From: Petrimonas sulfuriphila
GTDB taxonomy: Bacteria; Bacteroidota; Bacteroidia; Bacteroidales; Dysgonomonadaceae
DNA length: 64,000 bases
NCBI RefSeq assembly: GCF_051201015.1
Contig: NZ_JBPEHI010000001.1
Strand: one strand, 5' to 3'
Below are positions 1 to 8,057 of the stretch, piece by piece (position 1 is the first letter of the stretch; each line of letters begins with the position of its first letter). The notes beneath the pieces were generated by a model that searched no databases, was not told the origin of the DNA, and worked only from the letters and a program-made list of their open reading frames with translations. Both the position numbers and the translations under genes were made by a program.

Positions 1-1
1 A

Positions 2-3000
2 ACCATCAAAGCCCTCATTCACCAGGGTAAATACAATTTGGCGGTAGATGCAGAACAGGATACCTTGGTTTTCCGCCACCTGACTGATATGTTGGGTAAG
101 TCTACGGACCCGGTAGAAAGATCGGTACTGCATTCCATGCTCGGTGAACTCTATTTGCAGTATTACCAAAAAGACGGTTGGATTATTAACGAACGTACAG
201 CGATCAGTGGATTTGTTCCAACAGATATGAAAGAGTGGTCAAAGAACAATTTCTACGATAAAGTGGTGGAGCATCTCAACGCATCCATCGAGTCTTACAG
301 CTCACTCGAAAAGGCAGAGGTTCAGTCCTATGGGCCCATTGTTACCTTTGGGAAAGATTCGCGTCATTTTTATCCCACGATGTATGACTTTTTAGCGCTT
401 CGTGCTATTGAGCTTTTCAGTCAGGTAGGTGAAGATATGGACCTGAGCCGTTCGCTGGCGAAGAAAAAAATTGCGCTGTCGTCGTTGTTTGCCCCGGCAG
501 GGGAATTTGTTAAACTGAATTTTGATCCACAACCCGGAGAATATAACCTTTGGGCGTTGGAAACCTACAAAAAACTGCTTGTTTCCTTATCCAAAAGAAA
601 TTTAAACACTTCTGTAGTGCTTGCGGAACTCGATAAAACCGGCTATCTTGCCAAGCTGCGCAACGCCCACCAACAGTACGCTTTCTCTTCATTGCAATCG
701 ATGTTGAAGGAATGGGGAAATGACCCGGTGAGCTTGGAGATCGTGGACAAAATGGCGGATATTTATACGACACAAATCGAGGGATTTACACAACAGGACA
801 GCCTTAAAAGAACGGAAAAAACAAAGGAGTTGTATGATTTATTACACAAGGCCATTCAATCGTTTTCCGATAATGGGCGTACAAATGCTCTGGAAAACAG
901 GTTATTGCAGCTTACGCAACCCTATTTTCTGGTAAAGGGAAACAATACTTTTGATGCGGAAGTAGAAAAAAAGCTTGTGGTGGAATACAAAAACCTCAGG
1001 AAGCTACATGCCAAGCTCTATCGCCTCGATTCACCCCTTTCTGCCGTTTACAGCAGCAACCGCGGTCGTCAGCAAACAGACGAGAAGAAAACGTTGATCC
1101 GTGAGATATGGATTCCTCTTTCCTCCAGGCGGCCGTATGAGCGGGATCAAACCGAACTTGAACTGAACATAACTGAGTTCGGTTCCTACAAACTCGAATT
1201 TGAGTCTGATCCTGTAGCGGAAAAAGAAGGCAACAACAGTTTTTATTTTTCAGTTTCAGGCTTAGCTGTTTTCAGCCGTTTGTCGGCGAAAGATACCTAT
1301 GAGTTTTTTGTGGTAGACCGGGTAAACGGTCAACCGGTAAAAAATGCCCGGATAAATATCTACAAGCTTCCCGGAAGCTGGCTCAACTCTACGCTTACCC
1401 TTGAAACAACTGTACCCGTAAACGGAGTCGGATTGGCAGTTTACCATAAAAATATTCCCAACAACGACATTTTTTATCAGGCTGTTGCGGGAGACGATAA
1501 CGGATCTCCGTTGCATCCGTTTCCGTGGAGTTATTATCCGCAGGAAGATCGCCGGACACAAACCGCAGAAACGGTAAATTTATTTACCGACCGAAGTCTG
1601 TATCGTCCCGGCCAAACTGTGTTTTTCAAAGCGGTTGCCACCACAACAAAGGACGATAGCTCGCAGGTTACCGCCAACAAATCCCTTGAATTTGTTTTGC
1701 GCGATGCCAATGATCAGGAAGTCTCGCGCCAGGTTTTAAAAACCAATGAGTTCGGTTCCGTTTCGGGTGAGTTTGTGTTGCCGCAGGGATCATTGACCGG
1801 ATATTTTAGGATTACCACCCACAACGGGAATGCCGGATTTAGGGTGGAAGAGTACAAGCGTCCCGCGTTTGAGGTTACGTTCGACAAGATTGAGACAACC
1901 TATAAATTTGGCGAAGAAATTACATTGACTGGAAAAGCCGAAAGCTATTCCGGTGTGAAGCTGCAAAACGCTCATGTGAGTTACCGCATTACCCGCCAAC
2001 AATCCTGGTGGTGGCGGTGGGGCGGGACGCCGGAACATTTCACCGAAGGGAGTGTGAAAACGGATGAAAACGGAAAGTTTACCGTTGTTTTCATTCCACA
2101 GAAAGCCGACGGGAGTTCTTCGTCACGCTCCGTCTATACGTTTGATGTGGAAGCGACGGTTACCGATGTAAACGGTGAAACACAGGTTGGAACTTATTCC
2201 GTTACGGTGGGCGATATTTCGATGATGCTGAACATGGAGATGCCCGAGAAACTCGAAAAATCATCTGACGAAAAGATTATTGTTTCCGCCAGAAATTTAG
2301 ACGGGAACGACATAAAAGCATCGGGGACTTATCGGGTGTTCTCCTTACTTGAAAACGACTCTACCCATAGGCAGCTGTTGCAGGGCAATTTTGAGACCGG
2401 GGAACAAACGGAACTGAAATCGAAGCTCAAAGCGTTACCTTCGGGAAAATACCGCCTTCGGCTGCTATCGAAAGACGATCGTGGTAACGACATTACTGCT
2501 GGACACGATTTTATTTTGTTCGACTATTCCGATAAACGCCCTCCCGTAAAAACCAACGAGTGGTTTGTTGTGAAGAACAGGGTATTCGGGCCCGGCAAAG
2601 ACGCGGAGATTGTTCTAGGGGCTACAGATGACCTGAACGTGTTGTATGAACTCTGGCGGGAGGGAGTGCTGCTGGAAAGGAAATGGGTGAAGATAAACAA
2701 CGGGAACCGCTTGTTTTCCATTCCCTTTAAAGCGGGCTACAAAACCGGTGTCGTACTTATGCTGACATATGTGAAAGATGAGAAATTCTACCATCATTCC
2801 ACAGAACTTATTTCTGAGAAAGAAAAAACCGGACTGGAGGTAAAACTGGACATTTTTCGTGATAAAATACGGCCTGGTGCCCAGGAAGAATGGCGGTTGA
2901 CGATAAAAGATGCCAAGGGGAATCCCGCTACAGCAGAAGTATTGGCCTCGATGTACGATTTTTCGCTCGATCGAATTTATTCCACACCGAAATGGGTGTT

Positions 3001-5662
3001 GAGCCTGCCTCAGTTTTATATGTACAGGACGGCTGCTCCTTTGGAAAAAGACCGATCTTTCAATCCACAGCAGGTGAATGGATATTTTGCAGTACCTTTT
3101 AAGAACGTAGAATCGTTGTTTTTTGATCGGCTAAACTGGTACGGCTTTTCGTTGTATCGATACGGGAGGATGTTGGTCAGAGGTGTATTACAAGAAAAAG
3201 TGGCAGGAGTTCAGGCAGATTATTATGCTGCGCCGATGGCAAAAGGAGAAACTCTTCAAATGGCAGCAGATGTGACAGACAATGTTTTAGCCGAGGAAGC
3301 CACGCCGCCACCGGCGCCGACACCTCCTTATGAAGCCGAACCCCAAATCCGCCGTAATTTCAACGAAACGGCCTTCTTCTTCCCGCAACTGCGCACGAAC
3401 GAGAAAGGCGAGACGCAACTTTCGTTCACCGTTCCCGAAAGCAATACCCGCTGGCGCTTCCGCGTGCTGGCGCACGACAAGGACCTGAATACGGGCGAAG
3501 CCGAAGCGTTTGCCGTTTCACAAAAAGAACTGATGGTTACGCCCAATATGCCGCGCTTCCTTCGTCACGGCGATGTTGTTTCTGTCTCGACAAAGATTTC
3601 CAATTTATCCGATACGGCAATTAGCGGAACAGCCCGTATCATCCTGTTCAACCCGCTCACCGATGAAACGATTCTGTCGGGCGCATCGCAGCAACAGCCG
3701 TTTTCCATTGCGCCAAACGCCTCTTCCGATGCTTCCTGGACGTTTGAAGTGCCAGGCAATATCGAAGTTATCGGAGTTAGGGTTGTTGCTGAAAGTGAAT
3801 CGTTCAGCGATGGCGAACAGCATGCGCTGGCAGTATTGCCCAACCGGATGCTCGTTACCGAGAGTATGCGGATGGACGTGAACGGAACGCAAGCCAAAAC
3901 ATTTGAGATGGACAGGCTGGTGAACCAGACTTCCGCTACTTCTGAAAATTATCGGTTGACGTTGGAGCTTACGTCCAATCCTGCGTGGTATGCTGTCCAG
4001 GCTTTACCCGTGTTAAGTACTCCCGAAAGCGATAACGCTGTCTCCTGGTTTGCCTCCTATTATGCCAATACGCTCGGAATGCATATCTCAAAAACGTATC
4101 CGAAGGTTTCAGCCATGATCGAAGCGTGGAAAAAACAGGGCGGTGATTCAGAAACGTTGCTGTCGAACCTCGAAAAGAACCAGGAACTTAAAAACGTGCT
4201 GCTCGAAGAAACCCCCTGGGTATTGGAAGCGAAAAGCGAATCGGAACAGAAACAGAAACTTGCTACGCTGTTCGACTTAAACCGTAGCCAGCACCTTACG
4301 AACCAAGCCGTGAAGAAGCTTGGAGAGTTACAAACTACGGCAGGCGGTTGGAGTTGGTTTAAAGGGTTTTATCCGAACCGGAGCATTACACAATATATCC
4401 TTTACGGATTCAGTCAGTTGAAAGCATTGAAGGCGGTAGAGTTTATCGATGATATCCAGGCTATGCAGGCAAAAGCCGTTTCGTATATCGATGGGGAAGC
4501 GCTTCACCGTTTTGAGCAACTGAAAAAACAGAACAAAGATTGGCAAAAATTAAAAACCATTCCCGTTTCCGACTTGGAATACCTGTATGTCCGATCGGCT
4601 TACAACCAATATCCGTTGGATTCCAAAACAAAAGAAATGGCCGATTTTTATACATCAATAGTAGAGAAAAACTGGACACAATTCGGGTTGTACGAACGTT
4701 CGCTTATCGTTGTCTTGATGCAGAAAGACGGAAAACAAAATGTTGTACGGGATATGCTGAGATCGTACCGCGAACACGCTGTCCTTTCCGAAGAGATGGG
4801 CATGTTCTGGGCAAATAACCGCGCACATGTTTTTATGTCGCAATCGGCCGTGTTGGTACATACGTTCATTATGGACGCTTTCCGTGTTGGCGGTGCAAAA
4901 GCCGATGAACTGGATCATATGAAACGTTGGTTGTTGAAACAGAAACAAACGCAAATGTGGGAATCCACGCATGCCACAATAGATGCTGTCTATGCCTTGT
5001 TAAGTGCGGGAACAGACTGGTTTTCTGCAGACAACAATACGACGGTGACGGTGGGCGGTAAGGTAATTGCTCCCCAACAACAGGCACAGGGTACGGGATA
5101 TTTTAAAGAAACGTGGCATAAGTCGGAGATTACACCTCAAATGGGAAAAGTTAAAATTGAAAATTCGGGTAACGCTCCGGCCTGGGGTGCGCTCTACTGG
5201 CAATACTATGAAGATCTGGATAAAATAACGAAAACCGGAGGTTCGCTCAATGTGGAAAAAATGTTGTTTGTGGAGGAAACCGACGTTTCAGGTAGAAAAC
5301 TCGTTCCGATTACAGAAAACCGGATGCTACGCGTGGGCGATAAAGTGATTGTTCGATTGACCCTCCGTACTGACCGCGATTTGGAATTTGTACACCTGAA
5401 AGATATGCGCGCCGCTTCTTTCGAGCCTCTGGAACAACTTTCGGGCATGAAATGGCAGGAAGGGGTCATCTATTTCCAGGCTTCGAAAGATGCATCCACT
5501 AATTTCTATTTCGATGTCTTGCCACGGGGAACATACGTTTTGGAATACGGTGCTTTCGTTACCCGGACGGGTGATTATTCCAATGGAATTACCACCGTTC
5601 AGTGCATGTATGCGCCGGAGTTCAGTTCGCACACTGCGGGAATGAAGGTAAATGTCCGGTAG
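2..5662 (+). CDS. Alpha-2-macroglobulin family protein (5' truncated by window edge)
   Basis: Large bacterial alpha-2-macroglobulin-like protein, probably periplasmic or outer-membrane anchored. Such proteins are thought to trap or inhibit proteases or to assist envelope quality control. The frame is open from base 2, so the true start and any signal peptide lie outside the window; the TTG at 38 is only an internal codon. Numbering from that TTG, an MG2-type segment (TDRSLYRPGQ) lies near residue 515. The A2M domain signature (ETAFFFPQLRTNEKG, then VPESNTRWRF) lies near 1110-1145, and helical complement-like repeats follow (GGWSWFKGF). At residues 1328-1344, where thioester members have CxEQ, the sequence reads PESDNAVSWFASYYAN, so the thioester Cys and Gln are absent. 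A C-terminal beta domain ends the protein. A proline-rich linker (ATPPPAPTPP) precedes the A2M domain. The family call is firm; the target is unknown. Confidence 0.93.
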   Translation, partial: TIKALIHQGKYNLAVDAEQDTLVFRHLTDMLGKSTDPVERSVLHSMLGELYLQYYQKDGWIINERTAISGFVPTDMKEWSKNNFYDKVVEHLNASIESYSSLEKAEVQSYGPIVTFGKDSRHFYPTMYDFLALRAIELFSQVGEDMDLSRSLAKKKIALSSLFAPAGEFVKLNFDPQPGEYNLWALETYKKLLVSLSKRNLNTSVVLAELDKTGYLAKLRNAHQQYAFSSLQSMLKEWGNDPVSLEIVDKMADIYTTQIEGFTQQDSLKRTEKTKELYDLLHKAIQSFSDNGRTNALENRLLQLTQPYFLVKGNNTFDAEVEKKLVVEYKNLRKLHAKLYRLDSPLSAVYSSNRGRQQTDEKKTLIREIWIPLSSRRPYERDQTELELNITEFGSYKLEFESDPVAEKEGNNSFYFSVSGLAVFSRLSAKDTYEFFVVDRVNGQPVKNARINIYKLPGSWLNSTLTLETTVPVNGVGLAVYHKNIPNNDIFYQAVAGDDNGSPLHPFPWSYYPQEDRRTQTAETVNLFTDRSLYRPGQTVFFKAVATTTKDDSSQVTANKSLEFVLRDANDQEVSRQVLKTNEFGSVSGEFVLPQGSLTGYFRITTHNGNAGFRVEEYKRPAFEVTFDKIETTYKFGEEITLTGKAESYSGVKLQNAHVSYRITRQQSWWWRWGGTPEHFTEGSVKTDENGKFTVVFIPQKADGSSSSRSVYTFDVEATVTDVNGETQVGTYSVTVGDISMMLNMEMPEKLEKSSDEKIIVSARNLDGNDIKASGTYRVFSLLENDSTHRQLLQGNFETGEQTELKSKLKALPSGKYRLRLLSKDDRGNDITAGHDFILFDYSDKRPPVKTNEWFVVKNRVFGPGKDAEIVLGATDDLNVLYELWREGVLLERKWVKINNGNRLFSIPFKAGYKTGVVLMLTYVKDEKFYHHSTELISEKEKTGLEVKLDIFRDKIRPGAQEEWRLTIKDAKGNPATAEVLASMYDFSLDRIYSTPKWVLSLPQFYMYRTAAPLEKDRSFNPQQVNGYFAVPFKNVESLFFDRLNWYGFSLYRYGRMLVRGVLQEKVAGVQADYYAAPMAKGETLQMAADVTDNVLAEEATPPPAPTPPYEAEPQIRRNFNETAFFFPQLRTNEKGETQLSFTVPESNTRWRFRVLAHDKDLNTGEAEAFAVSQKELMVTPNMPRFLRHGDVVSVSTKISNLSDTAISGTARIILFNPLTDETILSGASQQQPFSIAPNASSDASWTFEVPGNIEVIGVRVVAESESFSDGEQHALAVLPNRMLVTESMRMDVNGTQAKTFEMDRLVNQTSATSENYRLTLELTSNPAWYAVQALPVLSTPESDNAVSWFASYYANTLGMHISKTYPKVSAMIEAWKKQGGDSETLLSNLEKNQELKNVLLEETPWVLEAKSESEQKQKLATLFDLNRSQHLTNQAVKKLGELQTTAGGWSWFKGFYPNRSITQYILYGFSQLKALKAVEFIDDIQAMQAKAVSYIDGEALHRFEQLKKQNKDWQKLKTIPVSDLEYLYVRSAYNQYPLDSKTKEMADFYTSIVEKNWTQFGLYERSLIVVLMQKDGKQNVVRDMLRSYREHAVLSEEMGMFWANNRAHVFMSQSAVLVHTFIMDAFRVGGAKADELDHMKRWLLKQKQTQMWESTHATIDAVYALLSAGTDWFSADNNTTVTVGGKVIAPQQQAQGTGYFKETWHKSEITPQMGKVKIENSGNAPAWGALYWQYYEDLDKITKTGGSLNVEKMLFVEETDVSGRKLVPITENRMLRVGDKVIVRLTLRTDRDLEFVHLKDMRAASFEPLEQLSGMKWQEGVIYFQASKDASTNFYFDVLPRGTYVLEYGAFVTRTGDYSNGITTVQCMYAPEFSSHTAGMKVNVR

Positions 5663-5708
5663 GTGCAATAAATAACGTTAAACACAGAGCGTTTTTAAAC
5701 GAAATGGT

Positions 5709-5716
5709 TATTTTTG
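5709..5716 (+). promoter_or_regulatory. Candidate -7 box of DUF1573 gene
   Basis: TATTTTTG matches the Bacteroidota -7 consensus TAnnTTTG and lies about 43 nt before the ATG at 5759. No clear TTG element sits 19-21 nt upstream, so support is the -7 box and position only. Confidence 0.4.
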
Positions 5717-5758
5717 TGTCGTAAAAGAATTGATGATCGAATTTAAACAAAGATAAAA

Positions 5759-6148
5759 ATGAAAAAATTAAGCGTTATCCTTTTTTTCAGTATAGTGTTG
5801 AGCGGAGTTGCATTTTCGCAATCCGTCCCGAAAATGCAATTCAAGAAAAACGTTCACGACTTTGGAACCATTAAAGAGGAAATAGGGGCCGTTTCCACGC
5901 AGTTCGAGTTTACCAATACGGGAAAGAGCCCGTTGATTATACAGCGTGTTTCTGCATCGTGTGGGTGCACTACCCCCAGCTATACAAAAGAGCCTATATT
6001 GCCCGGGAAAAGTGGTAAGATTGATGCCAAGTATTCAACCACCGCGCGCCCGGGTACGTTTAACAAAACCATAACCGTGTATACGAATGTACCTGACACC
6101 GTATATGTGTTGTCGATAAAAGGAAATGTTACGCCCAGAAAAAGGTGA
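5759..6148 (+). CDS. DUF1573 domain-containing exported protein
   Basis: A 129-residue exported protein whose core matches the DUF1573 family, an immunoglobulin-like fold of unknown function very common in Bacteroidota. Residues 1-20 form a signal peptide (MKKLSVILFF... ending AFS). The signature follows: FGTIKEE, then FEFTNTGKSPLIIQ, the cysteine pair in SASCGCTTP, and PGKSGKI...STTARPGTF. The start is fixed by the signal peptide. It lies 96 nt after the macroglobulin gene, with a candidate promoter of its own, and only 12 nt before meaB, so it may be the first gene of a two-gene unit. No specific role can be assigned. Confidence 0.88.
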   Translation: MKKLSVILFFSIVLSGVAFSQSVPKMQFKKNVHDFGTIKEEIGAVSTQFEFTNTGKSPLIIQRVSASCGCTTPSYTKEPILPGKSGKIDAKYSTTARPGTFNKTITVYTNVPDTVYVLSIKGNVTPRKR

Positions 6149-6160
6149 GTATTTTAAGTT

Positions 6161-7261
6161 ATGCATCATCCCGAAAATGACCCTAAATACTTGGGTTTAA
6201 ACGTCAACAAGGGTGTAGTTCAGCCACCAAGCATAAATCCCTATTTGCATCTTCGCAAAAAACAACAACGGAAAGAATATTCGGTGAAGGAGTTTGCAGA
6301 AGGGATTTTGGCGGGTAACATCACGGTGTTGAGCCAGGCAGTAACGTTGGTGGAAAGTTCCAAACCGGAACATCAGGCAATGGCTCAGGCCATTATCGAA
6401 AAGTGCCTGCCGTATTCCGGAAACGCTATCCGTGTAGGAATTACGGGGGTCCCCGGTGCTGGGAAAAGCACTTCCATAGATGCGTTCGGCATGTATCTGG
6501 TAGAAAAAGGCCATAAGCTGGCCGTACTGGCTATAGACCCGTCGAGTGAACGCACCAAAGGAAGTATTCTCGGCGATAAAACTCGGATGGAAAGATTGTC
6601 GGTACAGGAGAATGCCTTTATCCGGCCTTCGCCTTCAGCCGGCTCGTTGGGTGGTGTGGCCCGTAAAACACGCGAGACCATCGTTCTGTGTGAAGCTGCA
6701 GGGTTCGATTATATTTTTGTGGAAACCGTAGGGGTGGGGCAATCGGAAACAGCTGTCCACTCGATGGTCGATTTTTTCCTGTTGATTCAACTTGCCGGCA
6801 CGGGTGATGAGTTGCAGGGTATAAAGCGGGGGATTATGGAAATGGCGGACGGTATTGTGATCAACAAAGCCGATGGCGACAACGTCGAAAAGGCCAAAAT
6901 GGCACAGTCCCAGCTTCGCAATGCCTTGCATCTGTTTCCGCTTCCGGAATCGGAATGGTCGCCAGAAGTGCTGACCTACTCGGGATACTATGCGCTGGGA
7001 ATTGAAGAAGTATGGGATATGATTCACCGGTACATTGAGTTTGTGAAGGACAGCGGTTATTTCGATGTCCGTCGCAACAAGCAGTCGAAATTCTGGATGT
7101 ATGAGACCATCAACGAGCGTTTGCGGAACGACTTTTACCAGAATGCCGAAATAGAGCAACTGATGCCCCTTCTTGAGTCGGAAGTCCTTTCGGCGCGTAA
7201 GAGCTCATTCGTGGCGGCTAAGGAGGCCCTGGACAGGTATTATTCTGAGAGCAAGGAGTAA
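6161..7261 (+). CDS. meaB: Methylmalonyl-CoA mutase-associated GTPase MeaB
   Basis: A 366-residue G3E-family P-loop GTPase, the chaperone that protects methylmalonyl-CoA mutase and gates delivery of its adenosylcobalamin cofactor. Walker A is GVPGAGKS at residues 96-103. The switch II region reads VETVGVGQSE and the base-recognition motif NKAD is present. An N-terminal helical extension and a C-terminal dimerisation helix bring it to the usual length for the family. The ATG at 6161 leaves a full N-terminus of the type seen in Bacteroidota homologues. The mutase subunits are not in this window, so the partner must be encoded elsewhere. Its presence implies a B12-dependent succinate/propionate pathway, typical of fermenting Bacteroidales. 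Confidence 0.95.
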   Translation: MHHPENDPKYLGLNVNKGVVQPPSINPYLHLRKKQQRKEYSVKEFAEGILAGNITVLSQAVTLVESSKPEHQAMAQAIIEKCLPYSGNAIRVGITGVPGAGKSTSIDAFGMYLVEKGHKLAVLAIDPSSERTKGSILGDKTRMERLSVQENAFIRPSPSAGSLGGVARKTRETIVLCEAAGFDYIFVETVGVGQSETAVHSMVDFFLLIQLAGTGDELQGIKRGIMEMADGIVINKADGDNVEKAKMAQSQLRNALHLFPLPESEWSPEVLTYSGYYALGIEEVWDMIHRYIEFVKDSGYFDVRRNKQSKFWMYETINERLRNDFYQNAEIEQLMPLLESEVLSARKSSFVAAKEALDRYYSESKE

Positions 7262-7316
7262 AGAACAAAGACGGACGATATAGGGCGATTAAACTTAGTT
7301 CCTTGCTCTTTTCCGT

Positions 7317-8027
7317 TTATTCCATATTGTGAAAAACGTTTTGCACATCGTCGTCCTCTTCAAACTTCTCAAGCAGTTTTTCAATCTGCGTGCGTTGTTC
7401 GTCGCTAAGCGATTTCGTGTCGTGCGGAATACGTTCAAACTCTGCCGAATGAATTTCGAAACCGTTTTCTTCGAGGTACGACTGGATATCTGAGTACGAT
7501 TTAAATTCACCGTAAAGGATAATGTCTCCTTCGTCTTCCTCTACTTCATCAACACCGTAATCGATAAGTTCCAGTTCCAGGTCTTCCAATGAAACCCCTT
7601 CTTTTGGAGAGATTTTAAAGACGCATTTGTGGTCGAAAAGAAACTCCAGACTTCCCGAGGTTCCCAGTGATCCACCGTGCTTGTTGAAGTAACTCCGGAC
7701 GTTCGCCACCGTTCGGGTAGGATTGTCGGTTGCGGTTTCCACTACGATGGCAACGCCGTACGGGCCGTAACCTTCGTAAACCATTTCCTTGTAATCCGAA
7801 ACGTCCTTGTCCGTCGCTTTTTTGATAGCGCGTTCAACGTTTTCCTTTGGCATATTTTCTTTTTTTGCCTGCTGTATCAGTACACGCAATCGTGGATTGT
7901 TTTCCGGATCGGGACCGCCGTCGCGCGTGGCGATGGTTATCTGTTTTCCTAATTTCGTAAATACGCGGGCCATATTGCCCCACCGTTTTAGCTTTGTGGC
8001 TTTTCTGTATTCAAATGCTCTTCCCAT
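7317..8027 (-). CDS. YebC/PmpR family DNA-binding/translation regulator
   Basis: A 236-residue YebC/TACO1-family protein. Family members have been described as transcriptional regulators and, more recently, as factors that help ribosomes through difficult (for example proline-rich) stretches. The N-terminus is characteristic (MGRAFEYRKATKLKRWGNMA), followed by ARVFTKLGKQI, ENNPRLR and MPKENVERAIKKAT, and in the middle YEGYGPYGVA. Length is as expected for the family. It lies 30 nt downstream of pheT on the same strand, so the two are probably co-transcribed. It is convergent with meaB. Confidence 0.93.
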   Translation of the reverse strand: MGRAFEYRKATKLKRWGNMARVFTKLGKQITIATRDGGPDPENNPRLRVLIQQAKKENMPKENVERAIKKATDKDVSDYKEMVYEGYGPYGVAIVVETATDNPTRTVANVRSYFNKHGGSLGTSGSLEFLFDHKCVFKISPKEGVSLEDLELELIDYGVDEVEEDEGDIILYGEFKSYSDIQSYLEENGFEIHSAEFERIPHDTKSLSDEQRTQIEKLLEKFEEDDDVQNVFHNME

Positions 8028-8057
8028 ATTTTTGCAATTGGCTTTCTTTAAAAATTA

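Noticed and set aside
38..40. TTG as start of the macroglobulin gene
   Set aside because: The frame is open to the window edge and the protein would lack a signal peptide; the real start is outside.
2524..2797. Antisense open frames within the macroglobulin gene and many similar ones in other genes
   Set aside because: They overlap strongly supported genes, lack family features and have no start signals.
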